DNA of 64,000 nt from Photobacterium salinisoli (GCF_003614885.1 NZ_QZMS01000011.1:868001-932000); one strand, 5' to 3'. Positions 36,462 to 45,404 are shown, counted from the first letter of the stretch. Notes: generated from the letters alone by a model not told the origin. Numbers and translations are program-made.

Positions 36462-36790
36462 GCTGGAACAGAGTCTGCGATCTGGATGCCCTGATCGCCA
36501 ATTCAGGGATGGGCGCAATGGTAGAAGGACAACAACTGGCCCTTTTTTATCTGCCAACCCAGGATCCCGCGGTCTTTGCGTTGGATAACTGGGATCCCAT
36601 CGGCAAGGCATTTGTGATTGCCAGAGGCATAGTGGGAGATATCAAAGGTGAAGTGTGTGTGGCCTCACCCCTGTACAAGCAGCATTTTAGCCTGCTAACC
36701 GGTCAGTGCCTGGAGCAGCCCGACATCAGTCTGCCTGTCTGGCCTGTGAAAATAGAGAAAGGGGAGGTGTGGGTAAACACAGCGTCATAA
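36458..36790 (+). CDS. nirD: Nitrite reductase small subunit
   Basis: A 110-residue NirD with a Rieske-like fold. As in enterobacterial NirD the [2Fe-2S] ligands (CxH ... CxxH) are absent: the first position reads ALDNWDPIGKAFVIARGIVGD. The second half has CVASPLYKQHFSLLTGQCLE, the typical NirD ending. Start overlaps the nirB stop (ATGA). Last gene of the nitrate locus. Confidence 0.93.
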   Translation: MSWNRVCDLDALIANSGMGAMVEGQQLALFYLPTQDPAVFALDNWDPIGKAFVIARGIVGDIKGEVCVASPLYKQHFSLLTGQCLEQPDISLPVWPVKIEKGEVWVNTAS

Positions 36791-36841
36791 CAGTACCCGG
36801 TTAAAAACGACAAACTGCATCGCACTCAGAAAATAAAAAAA

Positions 36842-36902
36842 GCCGCGCATCATTGGGTGACGCGGCACGAGCCAGTCAGGGTTATACATGACTGGCTTTT
36901 TT
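36842..36902 (+). terminator. Tandem hairpins ending the nitrate operon
   Basis: A first stem GCCGCG...CGCGGC (36842-36866) is followed by AGCCAGTCA, a 10-base loop, TGACTGGCT and six T (36870-36902), a strong intrinsic terminator. In the rest of the 36903-37214 gap I see no gene I can support. Confidence 0.9.
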
Positions 36903-37214
36903 ATTCAATGACTTACACTGTCGAAAAATTGACGACGGTCAATATTCATCATTCCGGGAATTACCAGTCTAATTGCCAGTCAACCTATACCTTTTGTGTG
37001 AATTTTGAACGTTATCAAATTTCAGAACAGCGGCTTTCTCAATACTTCTATGCTCATCTATTCATACAGGAAGACTATTAAAAGATTGGTTGGAAATGTG
37101 TCTCTATTATACGCTGGCAGGAAATGGCGGCTGATCATTGCGGATGCATTCGGGCTGCATGCTGCACAGTGACGATATTTATTGCTTTGAACCTCATGAC
37201 AATAAGGAAACCGT

Positions 37215-37475
37215 ATGAATAAGGTATTTCATAAGGCCAGGGATAAGCAGATGCAACAAGCCACTCATAACGGACAAGCAGAACAAGAAACGATTGAGCA
37301 ACAGCCATCCCATTCGCACATTTTACTGACCACACTTGAAGAGGCTGTGAACCATTTTGTGGCGAGTCAAAGTGAAGAATTGAAACTGAGTCAGGCCAAA
37401 ATGCGCGAACTGCATAGGCAGCATCCTCTCTGGCCGGAAGAGCAGAGATCGGCTGTGCCACATGAGAGTCAGTGA
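37215..37475 (+). CDS. Small charged protein upstream of a chemoreceptor
   Basis: An 86-residue hydrophilic protein, rich in Gln, Glu and His, with no signal or membrane segment. The start has AAGGA six bases upstream. A helical middle ([35 protein letters not shown]) looks like a coiled-coil-forming segment. It ends 24 bases before the receptor gene start, so the two are probably co-transcribed. No family recognised; it could be an accessory of the receptor or unrelated. Confidence 0.6.
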   Translation: MNKVFHKARDKQMQQATHNGQAEQETIEQQPSHSHILLTTLEEAVNHFVASQSEELKLSQAKMRELHRQHPLWPEEQRSAVPHESQ

Positions 37476-37498
37476 TTCCGGGTAAAGGAGAGGACAGA

Positions 37499-39133
37499 AT
37501 GAAAAGCTGGTTTTCCGGTTTAAGTATTGCTGCACGAATATGGATGCTGCTGGTTTTGTTTGCCGTGGGGTTAATGGTGAATACCTATGTGAATGCCAGC
37601 AAATCGCGTGAGTTTATGCGAGAAAATTATGAGCGGGGAGTGGTGAATCTGGTCGAGAGTGCTGTCAGCGTGATTGAGTACTACCACGGGCTCAGTCAGG
37701 CCGGCACTCTGAGCGAATCTCAGGCCAAGTCAGACGCCATAGCGGCCATTGCCGCGATGCGATTTGATCAGGGCAATTATATTTTTGTGAACGATCGAAA
37801 CGGGATCCAACTGGCGGGTGTGCCGTCTCTGGTTGGCACCAATACGATGGATCTGGAAGATGCGGAAGGTTTCCGGTTTGTGCGCCAGTTATATGTCGAA
37901 GCCAGAAACGGCGGTGGGTTTGTCGATTATGCCTGGCACAGTGGCCAGAGTACCAGTGCCTCTGAGCCTAAAACCAGTTATGTGCTGGAATTCGGCCCGT
38001 GGCAATGGCTAATCGGCAGTGGCATGAATATGCAGGCGCTGCAGAAGGATGTACGGAAAGCGGAAATTATTTCCCTGACGAATGTCGGTATCATGCTGGT
38101 GGTACTGTCTGTCCTGGTTGCACTGATGATCCGCTCGATTACTGCGCCATTAAAACAAACGGTGGATGCGATGAAAGCGCTGTCCCGGGGTGAAGGTGAT
38201 TTGACACAGAGGCTGGATGAATCTGGCCGGGATGAACTGGCCACCTTATCGAAGTATTTCAACCAGTTTGTCGCCTCAATCCAGTCTATTTTGCAGCAGA
38301 TCAATACATCCGGCACTCAGGTGGCGACTGCGGCTAATCAGGTTTCATCGTCGATCCATACTGTCGACCATAATTTGAACCAGCAGCAAAATGATGTTGA
38401 GCAACTGGCCACCGCCATGAACGAGATGCTGGCGACGGTAGAAGAGGTCAGCCGCCGCACGGTCGAGGCCAACGACGCCAGTTTGTCGGCGGCCAAAGGG
38501 ACTAAAAGCGGAAAGCAGATTGTGGACAGAAATGTCGAAGAAGCGAATCAGCTGGCCGACAACATTGCGCAGGCCAGTCAGGTGGTCGAACAATTGGCGA
38601 CCGACAGCCGTAACGTGGATACCGTACTGGAAGTGATCCGGGGGATTGCTGAGCAGACCAACCTGCTGGCACTGAACGCCGCGATTGAAGCCGCCCGTGC
38701 CGGGGAAGCGGGACGCGGCTTTGCCGTGGTTGCCGATGAAGTCAGGACGCTGTCACAGCGCACTCAGGAATCGACGCTGGAAATCCAGAAAATCGTAGAG
38801 CAGCTTCAGCACGGCGCAGAAAATGCGGTGAAAGTGATGGCAACAGGGACAGAAAAAGCCACAAATGCTTCGAAGATATCAGCAGAAGCTGGCGTCGCAC
38901 TCAATAATATTAACGCTGAAGTGCAGACGATCCAGGCGATGAACCAGCATGTCGCCACCGCCACAGAGCAACAAACCCTGACCCTGAACGACATTAACTG
39001 CAATGTGGTCAGCCTGAAGGATATGTCTCTGTCGGTGGCGACGGAGTCGAACCAGATGGCGCAAGCCAGCGATGAACTGCTGCATGTGTCGGCGGATCTG
39101 ATGAAGATGATCAACCGCTTTAAGTTGGCTTAG
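37499..39133 (+). CDS. Methyl-accepting chemotaxis protein with single Cache domain
   Basis: A 544-residue receptor. ATG 37499 follows AAAGGAGAGG. Order: membrane helix (about 12-32), periplasmic sCache_2 domain ([24 protein letters not shown] and [15 protein letters not shown]), second helix (about 195-215), HAMP ([27 protein letters not shown]), and the signalling hairpin with [43 protein letters not shown]. No C-terminal CheR-binding pentapeptide is seen. sCache_2 receptors often sense organic acids; its place after the nitrate locus may be chance. Confidence 0.95.
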   Translation: MKSWFSGLSIAARIWMLLVLFAVGLMVNTYVNASKSREFMRENYERGVVNLVESAVSVIEYYHGLSQAGTLSESQAKSDAIAAIAAMRFDQGNYIFVNDRNGIQLAGVPSLVGTNTMDLEDAEGFRFVRQLYVEARNGGGFVDYAWHSGQSTSASEPKTSYVLEFGPWQWLIGSGMNMQALQKDVRKAEIISLTNVGIMLVVLSVLVALMIRSITAPLKQTVDAMKALSRGEGDLTQRLDESGRDELATLSKYFNQFVASIQSILQQINTSGTQVATAANQVSSSIHTVDHNLNQQQNDVEQLATAMNEMLATVEEVSRRTVEANDASLSAAKGTKSGKQIVDRNVEEANQLADNIAQASQVVEQLATDSRNVDTVLEVIRGIAEQTNLLALNAAIEAARAGEAGRGFAVVADEVRTLSQRTQESTLEIQKIVEQLQHGAENAVKVMATGTEKATNASKISAEAGVALNNINAEVQTIQAMNQHVATATEQQTLTLNDINCNVVSLKDMSLSVATESNQMAQASDELLHVSADLMKMINRFKLA

Positions 39134-39599
39134 AGGCCAGCTTTGGATTCTAAGTCTTTTGGATTCCCGCCTTCGCGAGAGTGACGACATAACATCATGA
39201 TATTAAATTAGAAATTTCCGTCCTTTTTGAACGCCGTGCCAGGCGACAACCTGAACGGTTGAAGGAAGTCATGTCTTGGGGAGGGAATGTGTGACAGGCT
39301 TTTGCCTCAGTGTTGGTTTAGAACAGTGCAGTGCTTGTCCGGGCATTTTTTTGTTGCCCGGCAAAGCGGGCAAACCTTTCAGGTTGAGTTAACCCAGACG
39401 AGCGTACGTTCAGGTCGTTCGTTTGCGGTGAAGATATTGCACAACAAGGCCGTTGTACTGATTTTTAGCCTGAAATCACACTGTGGTTGATTCAATACAG
39501 CAACCCTGAAACCGTGCTCTCATCTTGGAAACGGGATGTTTAGGGGGTCTTGATAGAGCGCTTTGGCGGTAGCATGGTTTGGGGGAATTCTGAGGATTT
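39134..39599. other. Intergenic DNA with short repeat debris
   Basis: No gene. It contains GGATTCCCGCCTTCGCGAGAG (39161-39181), which is a common type of short palindromic intergenic repeat, and a Gly/Arg-coding stretch that leads into repeat copy A. The 39540-39600 part probably belongs to the same repeat family but has no second copy in this window to compare. Confidence 0.5.
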
Positions 39600-39604
39600 T
39601 GCGG

Positions 39605-39775
39605 GTATGTCGCGCTTACGTTTGGTGGCAATCTCACCATTTCCGGATGCGCGCCAGGTACTCTTTTGAGGCAAAAAGAGTACCCAGAAATGCCTTGTTG
39701 TTCTTTGGTGTTGTCCGGGTCGGTTGTAGGCGCTCCCGGCGCCGACAACCTAAAAATTCGTCCATGAATTTTTCC
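39605..39775 (+). repeat. Dispersed structured repeat, copy A
   Basis: About 170 bases that match, with some divergence, the reverse complement of 44157-44338. Shared landmarks in order: TATGTCGCGCTT, GCGCGCCAG-TACTCTTT, CCAGAAATGCCTT, the hairpin GGTTGTAGGCGC-TCCCG-GCGCCGACAACC (39722-39750), then a second hairpin AAAAATTC-N6-GAATTTTT (39752-39773). The second hairpin differs from copy B by a base-pair swap that keeps pairing. An open frame across it is probably not a gene. Confidence 0.8.
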
Positions 39776-39837
39776 CCTGGGGGAGTGATTCCTTTTGATG
39801 CTGTGAATGCAAAAATCCGTCATTTCGCCGCGAATTA

Positions 39838-40013
39838 TTGAATGCCTATTTGTTCGAGTCACTCGAGCAGGTTTGGGATATGGCTTGGGTATGGATGTGC
39901 GATTACAACGAAGAGCGTACCCACGAGAGCTTAGGTCATATTCTTTCGGCTGATTACCGGAGGCAACTGGAAACCTCTAGTTTTGAATTGTCTCGCTAAA
40001 GGGGAAGTGGACA
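39838..40013 (+). pseudogene. IS3-family transposase C-terminal fragment with terminal repeat
   Basis: The last about 50 codons of an IS3-type OrfB are readable: NAYLFESLEQVWDMAWVW, then the hallmark DYNEERTHESLG, ending FELSR at TAA 39998-40000. The catalytic DDE core is missing on the left, where repeat copy A lies. The end of the element follows: the stretch 39987-40013 (containing AAAGGGGAAGTGGACA) recurs exactly at 45315-45341 in the same orientation. Confidence 0.85.
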
Positions 40014-40359
40014 ATACCCTCTACCTTAAAATTCTGTGTTTTTATACAGTGTTATTTGAGGTTGCCGGATATCAACGCAAATAGTTAAAAAATTTTGCGC
40101 GTTTGTACACGTACTCATTTATATAATTCATTTTTATCAATCGGTTATGTGTTTACGAATTGAGATAATAGGTTTGGAAAACGTATATGCGCGTTTTTCC
40201 GGATGGTGTATCTAGCAGAAAGCTGATAAGTTCTTAGCATACAGATAGTTAACTGTGCACGTTTTCACTGGTCTAACGAGCAAAACGCGCATGCGCGCTA
40301 ATAAAATGTTAGGGCATAGCTCCATAGCCACTCTCTGAAATATTGAAGGTACATATATA

Positions 40360-41253
40360 ATGTCGTTGTTAAGAGAAATTCAGGACGCCGCAATAGACTC
40401 AAAGACTGAGCTAGCAGTCTTGTTGAGAAAATGTAAGGTTCTTGCTGCGCGCCTTGGAAACCCAGAATTTAAAAAATGGGTAGAAAATGAGTTAAGTGGC
40501 TATAACGATATCGATGAGCTTCCGGATTACCGAGTCCTCACAGTAAATTCTAAAGGCCACTTTTCAGGTCCTTTTCAGTCTGGGCTTCGTAACGCTGATA
40601 TTCCATTAATGTGCATTGAAGAAGATTTCCGTCAACACTTGACCCACTCCTACTTAGCCCAAGGAGTAGCCTCTATGGAGAGCTTGGTGCAAGATGCGAG
40701 TGGGGGCACTCTGCAAGAGCCATGGAATCCCGATTTAGTAGCTATTGTTGGGCAAGGGATTTATCAAGGTATGAACTGCATGCAAGCATGGAAAGTCATA
40801 CCTGTTGCTGGAATTGTTTCTGCGCTAGATGCAGTTAGAAATAGGATTCTGAATTTCGTTCTTGAGATTGAAGCTGAATCTCCTGATGCAGGTGAGGCAC
40901 CCGTAAATTCCAACCCACTACCTCAGGAAAAGGTTCACCAAATATTTAACACCTATATTTCAGGCAACGTGCAAAACGTGGCAACAGGTAGTAGTGACTT
41001 TGAGCAGCATGCTATAAATAATGAAGTGGCACCTGAAGTATTCTCCCAACTACTAAAAGCCTTGGAAGCAGTGCGCGGTGAACCCGCGTATGAAACTGCA
41101 AGAAGCAGTGTTGTGGAAATGCAAGAATGCTATGGTGTTGAGGGGTTCAAATCTAAGTATCAAAAGTTCATGTCGGCACTAGCAGATCACATGCAGGTTC
41201 TGGGGCCAGTAGTGGCCCCATATCTCCCTGCATTGGCTGCACTTGTGCCCTAA
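40360..41253 (+). CDS. AbiTii-domain protein (predicted phage defence)
   Basis: A 297-residue protein. The N-terminal about 180 residues match the AbiTii domain as I remember it: SLLREIQDAAIDSKTELAVLLRKCKVLAARLGNPEFKKWVENELSGY followed by the LPDYRV segment. The C-terminal part (from about 195) is a separate region with an FNTYISGNVQNVATG motif seen in related proteins and a closing hydrophobic helix (VLGPVVAPYLPALAALVP). AbiTii proteins are linked to abortive infection. It is the first of two integron-type cassettes; an attC site begins at its stop codon. Confidence 0.75.
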   Translation: MSLLREIQDAAIDSKTELAVLLRKCKVLAARLGNPEFKKWVENELSGYNDIDELPDYRVLTVNSKGHFSGPFQSGLRNADIPLMCIEEDFRQHLTHSYLAQGVASMESLVQDASGGTLQEPWNPDLVAIVGQGIYQGMNCMQAWKVIPVAGIVSALDAVRNRILNFVLEIEAESPDAGEAPVNSNPLPQEKVHQIFNTYISGNVQNVATGSSDFEQHAINNEVAPEVFSQLLKALEAVRGEPAYETARSSVVEMQECYGVEGFKSKYQKFMSALADHMQVLGPVVAPYLPALAALVP

Positions 41254-41331
41254 CAAAGCCAGGCACAGCGACGTCTTTTCCGTTGCGGCTTCGCCTTCAC
41301 TACAAAGCCGCGCGTGCTGGCGGCGTTATAA
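41248..41331 (+). repeat. attC recombination site 1
   Basis: CCCTAAC (R'') overlaps the stop codon of the AbiTii gene and GTTATAA (R') closes the site, 84 bases in all. The arms GCCAG-g-CAC-a-GCG and CGC-GTG-CTGGC pair with two unpaired bases on one side, the extrahelical bases typical of attC; the middle forms a GCGGCTT/AAAGCCGC hairpin. It separates the two cassettes. Confidence 0.8.
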
Positions 41332-41349
41332 ATCTCAATCGGAGATCTC

Positions 41350-42939
41350 ATGGAGATAGAGAGCATAGCTATAGAGTTAAATAGATTGTCAGAGGCTGTA
41401 AGTCTTGGACAGTTTGATAAAGCTATGAATGGTGTCGATATTTTGTATCAACAAATCAATAAAGACACTGAAAGAGATGCTCTTTTTTTTACAATAATGT
41501 CCAACATTGCCAGTATATTTGTTGATGTTGGCCACATGAAGCCATGTTCTGACTCTGCTCAAAAAGGCTTAGATATTCTTTATGAACATAAGAATGAAAT
41601 AATCGAACAGATAGGAGAAGATGCTTACTATTACAATTTGAGCAATGCGAAATCAAATTTAATTAGTGAGAAGAATCCATTTAAACATACCTTTTCTACA
41701 ATCGAACAACTTGTAGAAATAAAAACAGACCTTTGGAAGGCTATCAAGTCATTTGGCGATGCAAATACTGGAAGAATTGAGCCAACCTATGTCGTCAATT
41801 TAGGAAACTCGTTAAAGCAGCAATTTCGAATAGCAGAGGCTATTGAATGCTACGATCTAGTCAATAAGTTGAATCTTGATATCCCGCAATCGTGGATCAA
41901 CAGGTCTGAAACTCTTATTATGCTGAACCAAGTTTCAAACATATTTTCCATACAAATGCTGGAACAGATTAAACGAGGGTATGAGAATGTTCTTTTATCG
42001 AAGCAGATTCCTCCCATATGGCTAGATCACTATAAAGAACAGGTTGTTTTTCATAAAAACAAGATTGTCGAGGTATGCAGAGATGCAGGTATTGAACCTG
42101 ATCCTCATGATTCAGAAAAAACTAAAGATGAGTATGACAAACTAAGTAGTTACAGAAAGTTTTGCTTAGACAACAGCTTGAGTTTATCTGAGCATGGTTT
42201 GTATTGCCAATGCGTGGGAAGCTCCAGAGATAACTTAACGATACCTACTGCCGGAGGGATAGTTGGTGATTTTGTTATTCCTATGGAAATGGTTTTAAAT
42301 CGGTTAAAGTCAGAGTTCTCGTTCTCTCGACATTTGTATTTTGAATACCTTACAGCAGAGGAAGATTATGAGTTGCTGCATGATTCATGTTTTTCAGAGC
42401 TTTTTAATGATGAACTGCTAGGTGTAGATGTCGAAAAGCTAAGAACTGCTTTCCGATCATGCTTTGGTATATTGGATAAAATAGGTATTGCAATTTGTGA
42501 ATTGTTTGACCTTTACCCTCCTAATAGAAAGGTATATTTCCAAAGCTTTTGGCAGCTGGATAGAGGCAATAGGAGGGAGCTTTTTGATCGTAACAAAAGC
42601 CCAGGTCTCCTAGCTTTGTATAGCATTGCTACAGATTTAAATGAAAACAAATACGGCGAGTGGTCATTTTTGAAACAACTGAGAAATGACTTAGAACATG
42701 AGTTTGTGGTTATTCATAAAAGTGAGACCCCAAGTGATATATATGAGTCTTACGAATTTATGGACAATATAGTATTTATCAAAGAAGATGAATTCTTAGA
42801 ACATCTAAGGCGCATATTGCAGTTAACTCGATCTGCAATATTTTCGTTTGTCTTCACTGTGCGAGATAAAGCACTAAAAGAAAAGAAGGATGGAGTTTTT
42901 TACTTCCCTAACAGCATCCATCGGCAAGATTACCTTTGA
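41350..42939 (+). CDS. HEPN-domain protein (LA2681-like), predicted defence
   Basis: A 529-residue, AT-rich gene. The N-terminal half is helical and TPR-like (YVVNLGNSLKQQFRIAEAIECYDLVNKL). The C-terminal half, from about residue 270 (YRKFCLDNSLSLSEHGLYCQC), resembles the LA2681-like HEPN domain and contains the HEPN signature RNDLEH (Rx4xH type: Arg ... His) near residue 455. HEPN proteins are often RNases in toxin or abortive-infection systems. The gene lies between two attC sites, so it is the second cassette. Domain name is from memory. Confidence 0.7.
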   Translation: MEIESIAIELNRLSEAVSLGQFDKAMNGVDILYQQINKDTERDALFFTIMSNIASIFVDVGHMKPCSDSAQKGLDILYEHKNEIIEQIGEDAYYYNLSNAKSNLISEKNPFKHTFSTIEQLVEIKTDLWKAIKSFGDANTGRIEPTYVVNLGNSLKQQFRIAEAIECYDLVNKLNLDIPQSWINRSETLIMLNQVSNIFSIQMLEQIKRGYENVLLSKQIPPIWLDHYKEQVVFHKNKIVEVCRDAGIEPDPHDSEKTKDEYDKLSSYRKFCLDNSLSLSEHGLYCQCVGSSRDNLTIPTAGGIVGDFVIPMEMVLNRLKSEFSFSRHLYFEYLTAEEDYELLHDSCFSELFNDELLGVDVEKLRTAFRSCFGILDKIGIAICELFDLYPPNRKVYFQSFWQLDRGNRRELFDRNKSPGLLALYSIATDLNENKYGEWSFLKQLRNDLEHEFVVIHKSETPSDIYESYEFMDNIVFIKEDEFLEHLRRILQLTRSAIFSFVFTVRDKALKEKKDGVFYFPNSIHRQDYL

Positions 42940-42949
42940 AGACCAAGAT

Positions 42950-43019
42950 TTATAACAAGCGCATGTTGTCGGACTGGTTTTCCGCTGCGCTCCAAACCAG
43001 CCGCAAATGCGGGCTACAT
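42950..43019 (+). repeat. attC recombination site 2, degenerate right end
   Basis: TTATAAC (R'') follows the HEPN gene by 10 bases. The arms CGCAT-g-TTG-t-CGG and CCG-CAA-ATGCG pair with two extrahelical bases, and CTGGTTT/AAACCAG closes the central hairpin. The expected R' (GTTATAA-like) reads GCTACAT, so the crossover point is mutated and this site may be inactive. Confidence 0.7.
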
Positions 43020-43274
43020 GGACTCTCCCGGTTGTCAACAACAGCGTCAGGTAATGCAAGGTTTGGGACTGCCGCTCTACATTCGGTCTGTTAACTGGCA
43101 TTCATGTCATGACCCTGATGACACTACGCGGTTGCGGTTCCTCATTCGTTAGACGGCATCGAAAGTGCCCGCCGCGCTATCAGGTTTTCCCGCAAAAGGT
43201 CTGAACCTTACACCATCATTAGCTATTGCAATGACCCGGTGAAGCAAGTGACTCCGTTGAAAAAATGTTCCGTT
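43020..43274. other. Gene-free stretch between cassette array and IS110 remnant
   Basis: No gene. It contains CATTCGTTAGAC (43143-43154), whose GTTAGAC fits an attC/attI core (GTTRRRY), and a near-copy CATTCGTTATGC lies on the far side of the IS110 remnant (44525-44536). It may be the far half of a site into which the IS inserted; not proven. Confidence 0.35.
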
Positions 43275-44099
43275 TTAAATCGTTTGGTACTCAGTATCGT
43301 TTCTCAGCAGCGACCAAATGATCCGAGCGTTCTTTGCCGCCAGTGCGACAATCGCCCGTTTAAAGCCACGGCGTTCGACCAGACTTTTGCACCACAAGCT
43401 GAGTCGGTCAGTTTTATCGCTGAGACTGGCGATCACAGCACGTACACCATGAACCAAGAGTGTCCGCAGATATCGGTCGCCTTTTTTGGTAATTCGTCCG
43501 AGCCTTGGCTTACCACCGGTTGGATACTGGGTGGGAACCAACCCGAGCCTGGCGGCGAAATCCCGTCCTTTATCGAACTGTTCACCTCTGCCAATGCTGG
43601 CGATGACGGCTGTCGCTGTAATTGGCCCAATGCCTGCCACTTTCATAATTTTCTTGGCTTGGCGGCTGCGAGAAACCAGCATATCGAAGCATTGCTCTTG
43701 TTCAGCAATACGCTGATTCAAACTCAGTAAATGCCCAAAGTAATCAGAAATGATTGCTCTGGCGAGATCAGGCAGTAGGTTGTCACCATCTTCAAGCGCT
43801 TCAGGGATAGCGGTTTGTAATGCGTGGCGTCCTTTTGGCGCGATAATGCCGAACTCGGCCAGCATGGCGCGAATTTGATTCAGCAATGCCGTTCGTTCAT
43901 GGACCCAATGATCACGCGCACGATGCAGGAGCAAAATCGCTTGCTGATCGGCCGATTTTATCCGGACGAAGCGCGTTGATGGACGGATGACAGCTGTGCA
44001 AATGGCAATGGCGTCATTGAGATCGTTTTTGGCACCCGTTCTGAAAGGTGCCACATACTTCGATGCCATGATCTTTGGCGTATGGCCGAGCTTCGCCAG
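43275..44099 (-). pseudogene. IS110-family transposase, C-terminal part
   Basis: Starts in frame at LAKLGHTPKIMASKYVAPF and runs about 274 codons to TAA 43275. It carries RTGAKNDLNDA (a DEDD-region Asp), the helix-rich middle and the transposase-20 end AGIGPITATAVIASIG, DFAARLGLVPTQYPTGGKPRLG and GDRYLRTLLVHGAR-like GDRYLRTLLVHGVRAV. The N-terminal about 70 codons are missing here; the first part is found at 44360-44455, separated by repeat copy B. So the gene is split and cannot make a normal transposase. Confidence 0.9.
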
Positions 44100-44156
44100 T
44101 TATTGTGCCCTGTAACAAATTTCTACTATTGATTTTAAAACTTAGATGTATTCACA

Positions 44157-44338
44157 GATCAGGGGAAAAATACATGGATGTATTTTTAGGTTGTCGGCGC
44201 CGGGAGCGCCTACAACCGCCCCGGCCAACATCAGAGAAACAAAGGCATTTCTGGTTACTGTTTGTGCCAGCAAAGAGTAACTGGCGCGCGTCAGAAAATG
44301 ATGAGAGAAGCACCGAACTCAAGCGCGACATATGACCA
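44157..44338 (-). repeat. Dispersed structured repeat, copy B (inverted), inside IS110
   Basis: The reverse complement matches copy A over about 170 bases. The GC hairpin is at 44189-44217 and the AT hairpin AAAAATAC-N6-GTATTTTT at 44166-44187. In the second hairpin a T is replaced by A on one arm and A by T on the other relative to copy A, a compensatory change. The copy interrupts the IS110 transposase gene. Confidence 0.8.
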
Positions 44339-44359
44339 GCAAGAATTGATGTCCTTTTA

Positions 44360-44455
44360 AAGTGGTCCGTGGATCAACACCTTGCCTTGATGATCTTCAC
44401 CGTGGATACTGAAGCTATGTTTGGCTAAATCAATGCCATAAATAGATTGTGACAT
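44360..44455 (-). pseudogene. IS110-family transposase, N-terminal part
   Basis: From ATG 44455 the frame reads MSQSIYGIDLAKHSFSIHGE, then DHQGKVLIH, the typical IS110 opening with the first catalytic Asp in GIDLAK. The reading frame is lost after about 32 codons at repeat copy B. With 43275-44099 it forms one broken transposase gene lacking some 40 codons between the parts. Confidence 0.88.
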
Positions 44456-44552
44456 GGTGGCCTCCGGTAATTTCGTAGTCAGACTTACCAAGTGTGGCAG
44501 AGCCTGATGAGGGGGAGTCCATGTCATTCGTTATGCAGATTAGGAGATCGCC

Positions 44553-45044
44553 ATGTCGCTTGTCATTCACCATCTCGCCCCCGACGACATCGGCTTGATG
44601 GAAAGTATGTTGGTAATGTTCGGTGAAGCCTTCGGCGATATGGATACTTACACCGGGAATCGCCCACGCGCGAGCTAACTGGGCCGACTGTTGGGCGGTG
44701 ACTCTTTCATCGCACTGGCAGCTTTGAAGGGCGGGAAGGTGGTAGGTGGTATTGCCGCATATGAGTTAAGAAAATTTGAGCAAGAGCGCAGCGAAGTCTA
44801 TATCTATGACTTAGCTGTACTAGAAGGCCATCGACAAGAGGGTATCGCGACAGCACTAATCTCAAACCTAAAAGGGGTCTCGGCAAAACGTGGCGCCTAT
44901 GTGATCTTCGTTCAGGCCGATCAGGGCATCGAAGATGAACCCGCGATCGCGCTTTATACGAAGCTCGGAGTGCGTGAAAATGTCCTCCACTTTGACATCG
45001 CAGTCGAAGAAGCGCATAACAAAGCCAAGCACGGCGACCGCTAA
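44553..45044 (+). pseudogene. aac(3)-I: AAC(3)-I aminoglycoside acetyltransferase with internal stop
   Basis: The frame from ATG 44553 encodes 164 codons with a single in-frame TAA at 44676-44678. Residues 1-41 (MSLVIHHLAPDDIGLMESML ... TYTGNRPRAS) and, after the stop, [46 protein letters not shown] and [17 protein letters not shown] match gentamicin 3-N-acetyltransferase I. The stop falls where related enzymes have Tyr before LG, so TAC to TAA fits. A start at TTG 44691 would miss 46 residues including part of the fold. Short attC-like sequence follows the stop (CAACGTTAACT). Confidence 0.85.
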
Positions 45045-45314
45045 AGCGGCGCGTGTTGGCAACGTTAACTCATAGAAATTTTAATCTGAAACTGACGAGT
45101 TAGAGTTAAGGCTTTAATTCGGAAATGTCCAAAAACGATTGATTCGTTTGAACGCTCCCAATCCCACGACATCCCCCCGATCTGTTACCTTTCTTCAAAA
45201 CTTGACTGAAAGATTGTGATGACGTTTTTTCCCGTGCAAGGATCTCGCTTATCGTCGTGGTGATCCGGGCCGTCGAGTCCCATATCAACACAGAAAACGC
45301 TGTGCGTCTGGCGT
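45045..45314. other. Unassigned DNA between aac(3)-I remnant and IS3 end
   Basis: No gene I can support. The final stretch (about 45230-45314) runs into the IS3-type end and could be a remnant of another IS or gene; no recognisable protein. Confidence 0.4.
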
Positions 45315-45341
45315 ATTGTCTCGCTAAAGGGGAAGTGGACA
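45315..45341 (+). repeat. IS3-family terminal end, second copy
   Basis: Exact 27-base match in the same orientation to 39987-40013. The two ends bracket the cassettes, IS110 remnant and aac(3)-I remnant. No transposase codons precede this copy. Confidence 0.8.
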
Positions 45342-45382
45342 GTGCCTTTTATGCATCGTCGGCGATATTGTGATTCACATTC

Positions 45383-45395
45383 GTTATGTTATAAC
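45383..45395. promoter_or_regulatory. Possible Zur/Fur-like operator
   Basis: GTTAT-GTT-ATAAC, an inverted repeat resembling the half sites of Zur boxes (TGTTATAACA), just upstream of the DUF1007 gene start. Short and unproven. Confidence 0.35.
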
Positions 45396-45404
45396 AATTT
45401 CTTT

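Noticed and set aside
36857..37081. A 74-residue frame after the nitrate operon
   Set aside because: It starts inside the terminator hairpin region and has no recognisable features or good ribosome site.
39563..39841. A 92-residue open frame across repeat copy A
   Set aside because: It coincides with the structured repeat, is Arg/Ser-rich without a recognisable fold, and copy B does not keep the same frame; I treat it as repeat DNA.
40271..40314. Possible attC or attI upstream of the AbiTii cassette (GTCTAAC ... GTTAGGG)
   Set aside because: The cores are attC-like, but the arms between them do not pair with extrahelical bases as the other two do; too weak to call.
43239..43730. Plus-strand open frame of 163 residues
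   Set aside because: It lies antisense to the IS110 transposase fragment, whose codons fit a known family.
45106..45291. A 61-residue minus-strand frame near the IS3 end
   Set aside because: No family recognised and no ribosome site; probably remnant or chance.
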